NCBI GenBank assembly: GCA_964399635.1
Contig: CAYNRU010000028.1
Location: 62,001-126,000 of the forward strand
From: UBA4615 sp964399635
Lineage (GTDB): Bacteria > Pseudomonadota > Gammaproteobacteria > Burkholderiales > Burkholderiaceae_E
Direction of reading: 5' to 3'
DNA length: 64,000 nt
The first letter of the stretch is position 1. The number at the start of each line of letters is the position of its first letter. The position numbers and the translations under genes were made by a program. Shown here in pieces: positions 8,684 through 17,610 of this stretch. Below the pieces are notes generated by a model. That model did no database searches. It saw nothing but the letters and a program-made list of their open reading frames with translations, and had not been told where the DNA came from.

Positions 8684-10174
8684 ATGTCCGATACACGCAG
8701 TCCCCTCGCCCGCAATACCGTGGCGGCCGCGATCGTCGCAGCGTTCGCCGTGCTCGGTGTGCACGGTGCGACCGGCGCCGCACCGACCCCGGGCGCGCAG
8801 GCACCCGCCGCCGCCGCGGCACTGGCCGACGGCGTCGCCGCGCCCCGCGGGGTGTCTGGCGCACCGGTCGACTTCTCGGCCATCGTCGAGCGCTACGGGC
8901 CGGCCGTCGTCAACGTGTCCGTGTCGGGCCGCGCGACGCGTGCCGGTCCCGGGGCCGACCCTGCCGCCGACGAGGCGCTGCAGGAGCTGCTTCGGCGCTT
9001 CGGTCCGCGCGGACCCCAGATGCCCCGGCCGGATGCGCCGTCGCGCGGGCTGGGCTCGGGCTTCATCGTGTCCGCCGACGGTCTGATCCTCACCAATGCG
9101 CACGTGGTCCAGGGGGCCGACGAGATCACGGTGCGGCTGACCGACCGTCGCGAGTTCCGCGCCACCCTGGTCGGCAGCGACCCGCAGACCGATGTGGCGG
9201 TGCTGCGCATCGACGCCAGGGGCCTGCCGACGGTGAAGCTCGGCGATCCGTCGCGGGTCAGGGTGGGCGAGCCGGTGCTCGCGATCGGCTCGCCCTACGG
9301 CTTCGAGAACTCGGTCACCTCGGGCATCGTCAGCGCCAAGTCGCGCAGGCTGCCCGATGACACCTACGTGCCCTTCCTGCAGACCGACGTGGCGGTCAAC
9401 CCCGGCAATTCGGGTGGCCCGCTGTTCGACGTGCGCGGCGAGGTGATCGGCATCAACTCGCAGATCTATTCGCGCACCGGCGGCTTCCAGGGCCTGTCGT
9501 TCGCGATCCCGATCGACGTGGCCACCGGCGTCCAGGCCCAGCTGGTGGCGTCCGGCAAGGTCACCCGCGGCCGCTTCGGCGTGTCGATCCAGGAGCTCGA
9601 CCAGACGCTCGCCCGTGCCTTCGGCATGGACACGCCGCGCGGCGCGCTGGTGACCGGTGTCGAGCCGGGCAGCCCCGCCGCGCAGGCCGGTCTCAGGGCC
9701 GGCGACGTGATCGTCGCGCTCGACGGCAAGCCGATCGGGCGCTCGGCCGAGCTGCCGGCCCGGGTTGCCGACCTCAAGCCCGGCCAGCGCGCCACGCTCG
9801 AGGTGCTGCGCGACCGCGCGTCGCAGACCCTGTCGATCGCGGCGGGCGACGCGGCGAGCGCGACCCGGACGGCAGCCACCCGGGACGCGGCGCCGGCGGC
9901 CTCCCAGCCCGCCGCGCGCCTGGGCTTGACGGTGCGAGAGCTCAAGCCGGGCGAAACCGGCGCCGGACAGGAGGGCGGCCTGCTGGTCGAGGCGGCCGGC
10001 GGCCCGGCCGCGGCCGCCGGCATCCGGCCGGGCGACCGGATCCTATCGGTCAACGGGACCGCGGTGACCTCGGCCGTCCAGCTGCGCGACCGGGTGCAGG
10101 CGGCCGGCAGCGACGTGGCGCTGCTGATCCAGCGCGACGAGGCGAGGGTGTTCGTGCCGCTTCGACTGAGCTGA
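8684..10174 (+). CDS. HtrA/DegP-type periplasmic serine protease with two PDZ domains
   Basis: 496 residues. The N-terminus (about 11-35) can serve as an export signal. The trypsin-like domain shows the complete triad: His140 (LTNAHVV), Asp170 (PQTDVAVL) and Ser243 (NPGNSGGPL). PDZ1 spans about 305-390 and PDZ2 about 415-495. An Ala-rich linker separates them. The ATG at 8684 has GGAGGA just upstream. The protein probably degrades or refolds misfolded envelope proteins. Its place behind a two-component system and a tandem operator box suggests envelope-stress control. Confidence 0.95.
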   Translation: MSDTRSPLARNTVAAAIVAAFAVLGVHGATGAAPTPGAQAPAAAAALADGVAAPRGVSGAPVDFSAIVERYGPAVVNVSVSGRATRAGPGADPAADEALQELLRRFGPRGPQMPRPDAPSRGLGSGFIVSADGLILTNAHVVQGADEITVRLTDRREFRATLVGSDPQTDVAVLRIDARGLPTVKLGDPSRVRVGEPVLAIGSPYGFENSVTSGIVSAKSRRLPDDTYVPFLQTDVAVNPGNSGGPLFDVRGEVIGINSQIYSRTGGFQGLSFAIPIDVATGVQAQLVASGKVTRGRFGVSIQELDQTLARAFGMDTPRGALVTGVEPGSPAAQAGLRAGDVIVALDGKPIGRSAELPARVADLKPGQRATLEVLRDRASQTLSIAAGDAASATRTAATRDAAPAASQPAARLGLTVRELKPGETGAGQEGGLLVEAAGGPAAAAGIRPGDRILSVNGTAVTSAVQLRDRVQAAGSDVALLIQRDEARVFVPLRLS

Positions 10175-10321
10175 GCTCGAGGAGCGCGGCGGGGCGCGGG
10201 CCCCGTCGCCGCCCGGCCCCCCGCGCGATACCGCGCGGCGGTCCGGGCGGGTCCGCTACGCCATCCGTCGAAACCCGGGCGCAGCCCGTCGCGCCATCGC
10301 GGGTCCACGCGCCGCGGCCCG

Positions 10322-10327
10322 TATAAT
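10322..10327 (+). promoter_or_regulatory. Putative -10 element (TATAAT)
   Basis: A consensus TATAAT 24 bases before the ATG of the alpha/beta hydrolase gene, in otherwise very GC-rich sequence. No convincing -35 is seen at 16-18 bases upstream. It probably starts the three-gene run hydrolase, PHP phosphatase and yciO. Confidence 0.55.
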
Positions 10328-10351
10328 CAAGGGCTTGCAGCCGACTGCCCG

Positions 10352-11239
10352 ATGACCGAACCCTACCGCCCCCGCCGCGCCGCGCGCTCGTCCTTCGTGG
10401 ACGCACGCGGTCTGCGTCACCACGTCCGGCACTGGGGCGACCCCGATGCCCCGCCGCTGGTGATGCTGCACGGATGGATGGACGTGTCGGCGTCGTTCCA
10501 GTTCGTCGTCGACTGCCTGGCGCGCGAGCGCCACGTGCTGGCTCCCGACTGGCGAGGCTTCGGCCTGACCTCGCGCCCAGTCGCCGACTGCTACTGGTTC
10601 CCCGACTATCTCGGCGACCTCGAGCACCTGCTCGGCGCCCTGCTGCCGGACACCCCGGTCGACCTCGTCGGCCACAGCATGGGCGGTAACGTCGCCATGC
10701 TTTACGCGGGGCTGCGGCCGGCGCGGGTGCGCCGGCTGGTCAACCTCGAGGGCTTCGGCATGCGCCCCACCGAACCGGGCCAGGCGCCGGCGCGCCTGCG
10801 CGAGTGGCTCGACGGGCTGCGCGCCGGCGCACGCATGCACGACTACCCGTCGCGCGACGCGGTCGCGCAGCGGCTGATCCAGACCAACCCCCGCCTTCGC
10901 GTCGACCGAGCGCGCTGGCTGGCGGAGCACTGGTCGGCGCCGGGCGCGGCCGGGCGGTTCGAGCTGCTCGGCGACCCCGCGCACAAGCTCGCCAATCCCT
11001 ACCTGTACCGCGTCGAGGAGACCGCCGCCATCTGGCGCGAGATCGCCGCGCCCGTGCTGCTGGTGCGCGCCGCCGAGACCGGCCACTGGCACCGCTTCGC
11101 CGACACCGACGCCTACCGCATCCGGCTGGCAGCCATCGCCGACCTGCATCACGCCTCGCTCGACGATGCCGGCCACATGCTTCACCACGACCAGCCCGAG
11201 CGGGTGGCGTCGCTGATCGAGGAGTTCGTCGATGGCTGA
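10352..11239 (+). CDS. Alpha/beta hydrolase
   Basis: 295 residues, cytoplasmic (no signal). Alpha/beta-hydrolase signatures: the HG oxyanion loop (LVMLHGWMDV, residue ~38), the nucleophile elbow GHSMGGN (Ser about 110), and a C-terminal His in DDAGHMLHHDQP, which completes the triad. The substrate is unknown. Its last 8 bases overlap the next gene, so it is probably co-transcribed with the PHP phosphatase and yciO genes. Confidence 0.9.
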   Translation: MTEPYRPRRAARSSFVDARGLRHHVRHWGDPDAPPLVMLHGWMDVSASFQFVVDCLARERHVLAPDWRGFGLTSRPVADCYWFPDYLGDLEHLLGALLPDTPVDLVGHSMGGNVAMLYAGLRPARVRRLVNLEGFGMRPTEPGQAPARLREWLDGLRAGARMHDYPSRDAVAQRLIQTNPRLRVDRARWLAEHWSAPGAAGRFELLGDPAHKLANPYLYRVEETAAIWREIAAPVLLVRAAETGHWHRFADTDAYRIRLAAIADLHHASLDDAGHMLHHDQPERVASLIEEFVDG

Positions 11240-12143
11240 TCCGCGCACGGTGCAGGCCCCGCCGCCGCACCGCAACACCGCCCATCGCATCAATGCCGAC
11301 CTGCATTGCCACTCGGTGATCTCCGACGGTACGCTCGCGCCGGTCGACATCGTCGAGCGCGCCAAACGCAACGGCGTGCAGATCCTCGCGCTGACCGACC
11401 ACGACGAGGTCGGCGGGCTGGCCGACGCGCAGGCACGCGCCGGCGCGCTGGGCCTGGCCTTCGTGCCCGGCGTCGAGGTCTCGGTGACCTGGGCGGGCGA
11501 GACCATCCACATCGTCGGTCTGCGCATCGACTACACCCATCCGGCGCTGGTGACGGGCCTGGGGCGCACCCGCAGCGGGCGCGACGACCGCGCCCTCGAG
11601 ATCGCCGGGCAGCTCGCCGCCGCCGGCATTCCGGACGCCTACGAAGGCGCGCTGCGCTACGCCGGCAACCCCGAGCTGATCTCGCGCAGCCATTTCGCGC
11701 GCTACATCGTCGAGACCGGCACCTGCGAGGACGTCCACGAGGTGTTCAGCCGCTTCCTCGTCGAGGGGCGGCCGGGCTTCGTGCCGCACCGCTGGGCCAC
11801 GCTGTCCGACGCGGTCGGCTGGATCCGCGCGGCCGGCGGCACCGCGGTGATGGCCCACCCGGGGCGCTACCGCCTCTCCGATTTCTGCCTGGACCAGCTC
11901 ATCCACGAGTTCTGCGACGCCGGCGGCGCCGCGATGGAGGTCGTCAGCGGCAGCCACACGCCCGGCCAGTACGTCGAGTTCGCTGCGACCGCGCAGCGCT
12001 TCGGGCTGGCCGCCTCGCGCGGCTCCGATTTCCACGGTCCGGGCGAGAGCCGCCACGACCTCGGCTCCCTGCCCGCGTTGCCCACGAGCCTGCGTCCGGT
12101 CTGGCACGACTGGCCCGAGTCGGTCGCGCTGGAGCGCCGATGA
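11232..12143 (+). CDS. rnm: PHP-domain phosphatase (YciV/RNase AM-like)
   Basis: 303 residues with the PHP metal-site motifs: DLHCHSVISDG near residue 23, LTDHDE (about 55), MAHPGRY (about 205) and the late Asp/His in SRGSDFHGPGE. E. coli YciV hydrolyses 3',5'-nucleoside bisphosphates and trims 5' ends of rRNA; the same role is inferred here. Overlaps the upstream hydrolase by 8 bases and yciO by 4 (ATGA). Proximity to yciO and trpS is a usual arrangement in proteobacteria. Confidence 0.9.
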   Translation: MADPRTVQAPPPHRNTAHRINADLHCHSVISDGTLAPVDIVERAKRNGVQILALTDHDEVGGLADAQARAGALGLAFVPGVEVSVTWAGETIHIVGLRIDYTHPALVTGLGRTRSGRDDRALEIAGQLAAAGIPDAYEGALRYAGNPELISRSHFARYIVETGTCEDVHEVFSRFLVEGRPGFVPHRWATLSDAVGWIRAAGGTAVMAHPGRYRLSDFCLDQLIHEFCDAGGAAMEVVSGSHTPGQYVEFAATAQRFGLAASRGSDFHGPGESRHDLGSLPALPTSLRPVWHDWPESVALERR

Positions 12144-12763
12144 CCCAGCGCTTCGAGATCCATCCGACCCACCCCCAGAAGCGACTGGTCCAGCAGGCCG
12201 CCGAGATCCTCCGCAAGGGCGGCGTGGTGGTTCTGCCCACCGATGCCTGCTACGTGCTCGCTTGCCCCCTCGCCGACAAGACGGCGGTGGACCGTCTGCG
12301 CGCGATCCGCGGCATCGATGACAAGCACCTGCTGACCCTGATGTGCCGCGACCTGAAGGAGCTGGCGGTCTACGCGCAGGTCGACAACGCGCAGTACCGC
12401 TTCCTGCGCGACTGGACCCCGGGCGCCTACACCTTCGTGCTGCCCGCGACCAAGGAAGTGCCGCGCCGCCTGTGGCACCCATCGCGCAAGACTGTGGGCC
12501 TGCGTGTGCCCGACCATCCGGTGGTCGCGCACCTGCTCGAGGAGCTCGGCGAGCCGGTCCTCTCCAGCAGTCTCGTCCTGCCTGGCGAAGACCAGCCGCT
12601 CACCGATCCCGACGACGCGATGCAGCGCCTGACGCGCCGCGTCGACCTGCTGATCGATGCCGGCAGCCAGGGCTTCGAGCCGACCACAGTCATCGACATG
12701 ACCGGCGACACGCCCCAGGTGACCCGTGCGGGCCGCGGCCCGATCGACCGGATGATCCGCTGA
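12140..12763 (+). CDS. yciO: YciO, YrdC/Sua5-family protein
   Basis: 207 residues spanning a single YrdC-like fold: KGGVVVLPTDACYVLAC near the N-terminus, and SRKTVGLRVPDHPV centrally. It has no C-terminal Sua5 domain, which fits YciO. The canonical YrdC makes threonylcarbamoyl-AMP for tRNA modification. Whether YciO does so in vivo is unclear, so I give the family, not the reaction. Starts with an ATGA overlap on the PHP gene. Confidence 0.9.
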   Translation: MTQRFEIHPTHPQKRLVQQAAEILRKGGVVVLPTDACYVLACPLADKTAVDRLRAIRGIDDKHLLTLMCRDLKELAVYAQVDNAQYRFLRDWTPGAYTFVLPATKEVPRRLWHPSRKTVGLRVPDHPVVAHLLEELGEPVLSSSLVLPGEDQPLTDPDDAMQRLTRRVDLLIDAGSQGFEPTTVIDMTGDTPQVTRAGRGPIDRMIR

Positions 12764-12770
12764 GGCCCGG

Positions 12771-12790
12771 GCGGGGCCGAGGGGCCCCGC
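12771..12790 (+). other. Perfect GC hairpin between yciO and trpS
   Basis: An 8-bp inverted repeat GCGGGGCC / GGCCCCGC with a four-base GAGG loop. No T-tract follows, so it is not a classical terminator. It ends just before the putative trpS -10 element and could stabilise the yciO 3' end. Confidence 0.5.
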
Positions 12791-12793
12791 TGC

Positions 12794-12799
12794 TACAAT
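12794..12799 (+). promoter_or_regulatory. Putative -10 element (TACAAT) of trpS
   Basis: TACAAT lies 11 bases before the trpS ATG, so a transcript starting there would have an almost absent leader. No -35 is obvious because the GC hairpin occupies that position. Confidence 0.4.
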
Positions 12800-12809
12800 C
12801 CGCGCCACC

Positions 12810-14012
12810 ATGAATCGCGACCGCGTCCTATCCGGCATGCGCCCCACGGGCGCCTTGCACCTCGGCCACTACCACGGTGCGCTGAAGAACTGGGTCCGCC
12901 TGCAGGCCGAGCACGAGTGCTTCTTCTTCGTGGCCGACTGGCACGCGCTCACCACCCACTACGACTCCCCCGAGGTCATCGGTCACAACGTCTGGGAGAT
13001 GGTGATCGACTGGCTGGCGGCCGGCATCGACCCGGCCCGCGCGGTGCTGTTCATCCAGTCGCGCCTGCCGGAGCACGCCGAGCTGCACCTCGCGCTGTCG
13101 ATGTGCACGCCACTCGGCTGGCTCGAGCGGGTGCCGACCTACAAGGACCAGCAGGAGAAGCTCACCGACCGCGACCTCACCACCTACGGCTTCCTCGGCT
13201 ATCCGCTGCTCCAGGCGGCCGACATCCTGATGTACCGCGCCCAGTGGGTGCCGGTGGGCGAGGACCAGGTGCCGCACGTCGAGCTCACCCGCGAGGTCGC
13301 ACGCCGCTTCAACCATCTGTTCGGGCGAGAGGCGGGCTTCGAGGCCAAGGCGGCCGCGGCCGTGAAGAAGCTCGGCGGCAAGCGAGGGAAGGCCTACGAG
13401 GACTACCGCGTGCGTTTCCAGCAGGAAGGCGACACCGCCGCGCTCGAAGGCGCGCGTGCCCTGATCGCGGGCACGCAGAGCCTCTCCGAGGACGACCGCG
13501 CGCGCCTGCTCGGCTGGCTCGAGGGCGGTCGCCGCCGGATCCTCGTGGAGCCGCAGGCGCTGCTGACCGAGACCTCGAAGGTACCGGGCCTGGACGGCGC
13601 CAAGATGTCCAAGAGCTACGGCAACGCCGTCGCGATGCGCGAGGATCCGGCCTCGGTCACCCGGAAGCTTCGGCAGATGCCCACCGACCCCGCGCGGGTG
13701 CGTCGCAACGACCCGGGCGAGCCGGAGCGCTGCCCGGTGTGGCAGCTGCACCAGGTCTACTCGAACGCCGCGGTGAAGGACTGGGTCCAGCAGGGCTGCC
13801 GCAGCGCGGGCATCGGCTGCCTCGACTGCAAGCAGCCGGTGATCGACGCGATCATCGCCGAGCAGCAGGTCTTCATCGAGCGCGCGCAGCCCTACGTCGA
13901 GGATCCGCGGCGGGTGCGCGACATCATGGATGCCGGCTGCGAGCGGGCGCGTGCGGTGGCCCGCGAGACGATGCACGACGTGCGCGGCGCGATGGGGCTC
14001 GGCTACGCCTGA
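12810..14012 (+). CDS. trpS: Tryptophanyl-tRNA synthetase
   Basis: Charges tRNA-Trp. 400 residues, longer than the ~335 of E. coli TrpS, because of an insertion of about 60 residues (about 180-245: KAAAAVKKLGGKRGKAYEDY and following), typical of the long TrpS group found in betaproteobacteria. Class I signatures are present: a HIGH-like GALHLGHYHGAL near residue 13 and AKMSKSYGN (about 265). The ATG directly precedes the conserved RVLSGMRPTG. Confidence 0.96.
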   Translation: MNRDRVLSGMRPTGALHLGHYHGALKNWVRLQAEHECFFFVADWHALTTHYDSPEVIGHNVWEMVIDWLAAGIDPARAVLFIQSRLPEHAELHLALSMCTPLGWLERVPTYKDQQEKLTDRDLTTYGFLGYPLLQAADILMYRAQWVPVGEDQVPHVELTREVARRFNHLFGREAGFEAKAAAAVKKLGGKRGKAYEDYRVRFQQEGDTAALEGARALIAGTQSLSEDDRARLLGWLEGGRRRILVEPQALLTETSKVPGLDGAKMSKSYGNAVAMREDPASVTRKLRQMPTDPARVRRNDPGEPERCPVWQLHQVYSNAAVKDWVQQGCRSAGIGCLDCKQPVIDAIIAEQQVFIERAQPYVEDPRRVRDIMDAGCERARAVARETMHDVRGAMGLGYA

Positions 14013-14063
14013 GCCACTGTGCCAGGCCGCGCGCCCGCGCGGCGGGTCGTGCCGCAGGCCTGC

Positions 14064-16907
14064 TCAGACCGAGTCGGCCGCGCCCTTGATCAGGTGCATC
14101 TGGCGCAACTGCGGCAGTGACTCCAGGAAGTCCTTGAGCTGCTGCAGCGGCAGCGGCTCGCTGATGAACGAGCCCTGCATGCTGTCGCACTCGAAGCCGC
14201 GCAGCGCGCGCATCTCTGCGGCCGTCTCGACGCCCTCGGCCATCGCCTGCAGCCCGAGCTTGCCCGCCAGCGTCGTGATCGCCTGGATGATCGCCGCGTT
14301 GCCGCGGTCCTCCGGCAGCCCTCGGATGAAGGTGCGGTCGATCTTCAGGCCGTCGACCGGCAGGTTCTTCAGGTAGGACAACGAGGCGTAGCCGGTGCCG
14401 AAGTTGTCGATGATCACCTTGACGCCCAGGCGGCGCAGCTCGGCGAGCAGGGCGACGGTCTTGTCGCTGTTGTCGATCAGCGCGTTCTCGGTGAGCTCCA
14501 GGCGCAGCAGGCTGGGCGGGAAGTTGCGCTCGGTGAGCATGGCGTTGAGCTGCGCGAGGAAGCCGTCCTCGGCGAGCTGGCGCGGCGAGATGTTGACCGA
14601 AATCGCGACGTCCTGGAACCGGTCGAGCCCGATCTCGACGCGGTCGTCCAGCGCCCGGCGGATCGCCCACAGCCCGATCTCGCGGACCAGATTGCTCTGC
14701 TCGGCGGCGGGCAGGAACTTCTCGGGCAGCAGCAGGCCGCGGGTCGGATGGCGCCAGCGCATCAGGCCCTCGATGCCGACGATCCGGCGCTCGCCGACCG
14801 CCAGCACCGGCTGGTAGTAGAGGTCGACCTCGCCGCGCTGCAGCGCCAGCGGGAACTCCGCACCGAGCTGAAGCTGGTCGCTGCGCTCGTCGGACAGGCT
14901 GCCGGCGAAGAAGCGGATGTCGTTGCGGCCCTCCGACTTGACGCGATACATCGCGCTGTCGGCGCACTTGATCAGCAGGTGCGCATCGCGCCCGTCGTCC
15001 GGCGCGACCGCGACGCCGATCGAGGCCGACAGGAAGTACGCGCGGTTCATCAGAACGAAGGGCTTCTCGATCGCGCTCAGCACCTTGCGTGCGATGCGCT
15101 CGATCTCGGTGCGGTCCTGCAGGTCCATCAGCAGCAGGATGAACTCGTCGCCGCCGATGCGCCCGGCGACGTCGATCGGGCGGATCGCCTCGCGAAAGCG
15201 CCGCGCGACTTCGATCAGCACCTGGTCGCCGACTGAGTGGCCGAGCGTGTCGTTGATCAGCTTGTAGCGATCGAGGTCGACGTACAGCACCGCGGCTGTG
15301 CGCTCGGCCTTCATCGTCGCCTCGAGCTGGTGGGTCAGGTAGACGCGGTTGGGCAGGCCAGTCAGCGCGTCGTGCAGCGACGCGTGCATGAGCCGCTTCT
15401 CGGCGCTCTTGCGCTGCAGGTACAGCGACAGCGTGCGCGACAGGATGTCGGCCATCTGCTGCAGCAGCGGCTCGGCCCGGAAGCCCACGGGACTGAAGAA
15501 CAGCAGCGCCGACAGCACGTTGTGGCTCTCGTCCATGATCGGCGCGATGAACGCTGCGTTCTGCCCCAGCGCCACGCTCTGGTACCGCTCGGCGAACTCG
15601 GGTTCGGTTGCGAGCGCGGGCAGCCAGATCGGCTCGCCCGTGGACCACGCGCGGCCCTCCACCCCGCCGTGGTTCATCGGCAGCTGCGCGGGCAGCTCGG
15701 CGAACATCCTGGTGAGGGCCGGGTAGCCCCAGCGCTCGCGCACGGTGTAGGCGCGAGTGCCGGGGATCTGCACGAGGTGGGCGCCGCCCGCCCAGCCCAT
15801 CAGCCCGCACACCGCGATGATCAATGAGGTGATCACGAGCTCTGGCTCGGTCTGCTCCCGCATGATCGAGGCCATCTCGCTCTCGACCTGCAGCAGCAGC
15901 TGCTGCTGGCGCTCGCGGGTCACCGCACGGCCCACGCCCCGGTAGCCGCGGAACTTGCCCGAGTCGTCGAATATCGGCCGGCCGCTGAGCGACACGTGGT
16001 GCACGTTGTCCTGCGGATCGAGCAGGCCGAACTCGAAGGCCTCGAACGGGCGGGCGGCTGTGAGGTCGGCGCGATGGCGCTCCCAGTCGGCCTTGGGGAA
16101 GTCGATCGAGCGGCCCTCCCAGCGCCGCTTGCCCAGGCCCGCCTTGATCCAGTCGCCGCCGAGTGCGGCCACCGCGCTGTCCGACAGGTAGCTCAGCCGG
16201 TGCTCGGTGTCGGTCTCCCAGACCCAGTCGGCCGACAGCTGGGTCAGGTCGCGGAACTTCGCTTCGCTCGCGGCGAGCTGCTGCGCCATCGCGCGCATCG
16301 CGCTGATGTCCTGGACGATGCCGGCCAGCCGCAGGGTGCGCCCGCGGTGGTCGGTCTCGGGCCGCGCGACGCTGCGCACCCAGATCTGCTCGGAGCCGTT
16401 CTTGATGAAGCGGTACTCGATGCGCACCTCGCGCCCGTGCTTGATCGCGCGCCGGTGCGCGGTCTGCCAGCGCTCCTGGTCGTCGGGGTGCACGCAGATG
16501 AAGAAGGCCTTGGGGGAGGGCACGGACTGGGACGGCTCGATGCCGAACACCCGGTAGGCGCCGTCGCTCCAGTAGAAGCGGTCCTGGTCGATGTCGTAGA
16601 CCCAGGAGCCGAGCACGGCGAGGCTTTCGGCGACGCCGTACTGCGCCTGCAGCTCGACCAGCCGATTGACGATGTTGCGCTGCTGGCCGAGCTGCTCGGC
16701 CACGTGCAGCAGCAGGAAGGCGATCACCCCGATCGACAGCAGCGCGACGGGCAGCGCGAAGACCCCCACGCCGCCCAGCACATCGGGAAAGGCCCGGGCG
16801 GCGAGGTGGAGCGCCACGGCCAGCGCAAGCGTGACCCCGACCACGAGCCAGCCGCGGCGCTGTGCCCGAGCCTGTCCGTAGAATGCGCTGAGTGCTTCCG
16901 GATTCAC
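14064..16907 (-). CDS. Membrane PAS-PAS-GAF-GGDEF-EAL cyclic-di-GMP protein
   Basis: 947 residues. Two membrane helices (about 20-37 and 45-63) are followed by PAS domains (about 95-205 and 215-330), a GAF-like domain (about 350-500), a GGDEF domain (about 515-675) with intact RIGGDEFIL, and an EAL-type domain (about 690-940). The EAL signature reads EGL (VGIEGLMRWRHP), but the later residues DNFGTGYASLSYLKNLP, LKIDRTFI and EGVET are conserved. It could be bifunctional or a phosphodiesterase. The GTG at 16907 is chosen: upstream, the frame runs antisense to the methyltransferase gene. Confidence 0.92.
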   Translation of the reverse strand: MNPEALSAFYGQARAQRRGWLVVGVTLALAVALHLAARAFPDVLGGVGVFALPVALLSIGVIAFLLLHVAEQLGQQRNIVNRLVELQAQYGVAESLAVLGSWVYDIDQDRFYWSDGAYRVFGIEPSQSVPSPKAFFICVHPDDQERWQTAHRRAIKHGREVRIEYRFIKNGSEQIWVRSVARPETDHRGRTLRLAGIVQDISAMRAMAQQLAASEAKFRDLTQLSADWVWETDTEHRLSYLSDSAVAALGGDWIKAGLGKRRWEGRSIDFPKADWERHRADLTAARPFEAFEFGLLDPQDNVHHVSLSGRPIFDDSGKFRGYRGVGRAVTRERQQQLLLQVESEMASIMREQTEPELVITSLIIAVCGLMGWAGGAHLVQIPGTRAYTVRERWGYPALTRMFAELPAQLPMNHGGVEGRAWSTGEPIWLPALATEPEFAERYQSVALGQNAAFIAPIMDESHNVLSALLFFSPVGFRAEPLLQQMADILSRTLSLYLQRKSAEKRLMHASLHDALTGLPNRVYLTHQLEATMKAERTAAVLYVDLDRYKLINDTLGHSVGDQVLIEVARRFREAIRPIDVAGRIGGDEFILLLMDLQDRTEIERIARKVLSAIEKPFVLMNRAYFLSASIGVAVAPDDGRDAHLLIKCADSAMYRVKSEGRNDIRFFAGSLSDERSDQLQLGAEFPLALQRGEVDLYYQPVLAVGERRIVGIEGLMRWRHPTRGLLLPEKFLPAAEQSNLVREIGLWAIRRALDDRVEIGLDRFQDVAISVNISPRQLAEDGFLAQLNAMLTERNFPPSLLRLELTENALIDNSDKTVALLAELRRLGVKVIIDNFGTGYASLSYLKNLPVDGLKIDRTFIRGLPEDRGNAAIIQAITTLAGKLGLQAMAEGVETAAEMRALRGFECDSMQGSFISEPLPLQQLKDFLESLPQLRQMHLIKGAADSV

Positions 16908-16949
16908 CGCCTGCCGTCCGTCACGCCGACGCCACCCCTGCCTGCCAAG

Positions 16950-17579
16950 ATGCCCGAACTCAAGCCCGTTCCGCCGGCGCGACCCGCGCACTCGGTCCCT
17001 TCGCCCCTGCCCGCCGTCCCGCCCGCGCCTTCGGCGTGGGTGGGTCGGTGGCTGCCCGCCGTTCGTTCCTCGGGCAGCGTACTCGACTTCGCGAGCGGCG
17101 CCGGCCGCCATGCCTGCCTCGCGCAGGCGGCAGGCTTGCGCGTGCTCGCGGTCGATAGGGACGCAGTAGCCCTCTGTGCAATCGAGGGTACGGGCATCGC
17201 AATACGCCAGGAAGACCTGGAGCACGGACGGTGGTCTTTCGCGGACGAGCGGTTCGACGGCATCGTCTGCACGAACTACCTGTTCCGGCCGCGGCTGGAC
17301 CTGATGGCCACCCTGCTCGCGCCCGGCGGCCTGTGGATCTACGAGACCTTCGCCGCGGGCAACGCGCGCTACGGTCGCCCGTCCAACCCTGACTTCCTGC
17401 TCGCCCCGGGCGAGCTGGCACGGGTGGCGGCGCGCGCGGGGCTGCACCTGCTCGCCTTCGAGGACGGCTTCGTGGCCGGGCCGCGCCCCGCCCGGGTCCA
17501 GCGGATGGTCGCGGTGCGCCCGCCGTTCGACCCCGAGGCGCTGCCGCTCGGCGATCGGTCCGGCGGCGGGCTGCGATAG
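16950..17579 (+). CDS. Class I SAM-dependent methyltransferase (TehB-like)
   Basis: 209 residues. After a Pro-rich leader (1-30) comes motif I, VLDFASGAGRHACLA (about 45), with an acidic residue ending strand 2 (VLAVDRD) and a later APGGLWIYETFA strand, the layout of small TehB/UbiE-like methyltransferases. The substrate is unknown. It is divergent from the c-di-GMP gene, whose start is only 42 bases away. Its stop codon overlaps the putative dapA -10 element. Confidence 0.88.
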   Translation: MPELKPVPPARPAHSVPSPLPAVPPAPSAWVGRWLPAVRSSGSVLDFASGAGRHACLAQAAGLRVLAVDRDAVALCAIEGTGIAIRQEDLEHGRWSFADERFDGIVCTNYLFRPRLDLMATLLAPGGLWIYETFAAGNARYGRPSNPDFLLAPGELARVAARAGLHLLAFEDGFVAGPRPARVQRMVAVRPPFDPEALPLGDRSGGGLR

Positions 17580-17582
17580 AAT
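17577..17582 (+). promoter_or_regulatory. Putative -10 element (TAGAAT) of dapA
   Basis: TAGAAT overlaps the methyltransferase stop, 28 bases before the dapA ATG. The extended string TAGAATCCGGC recurs before cysE at 38028, which supports its being a real core promoter. Confidence 0.5.
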
Positions 17583-17610
17583 CCGGCTTTTCCCGTCAGG
17601 CAGTTCCACC

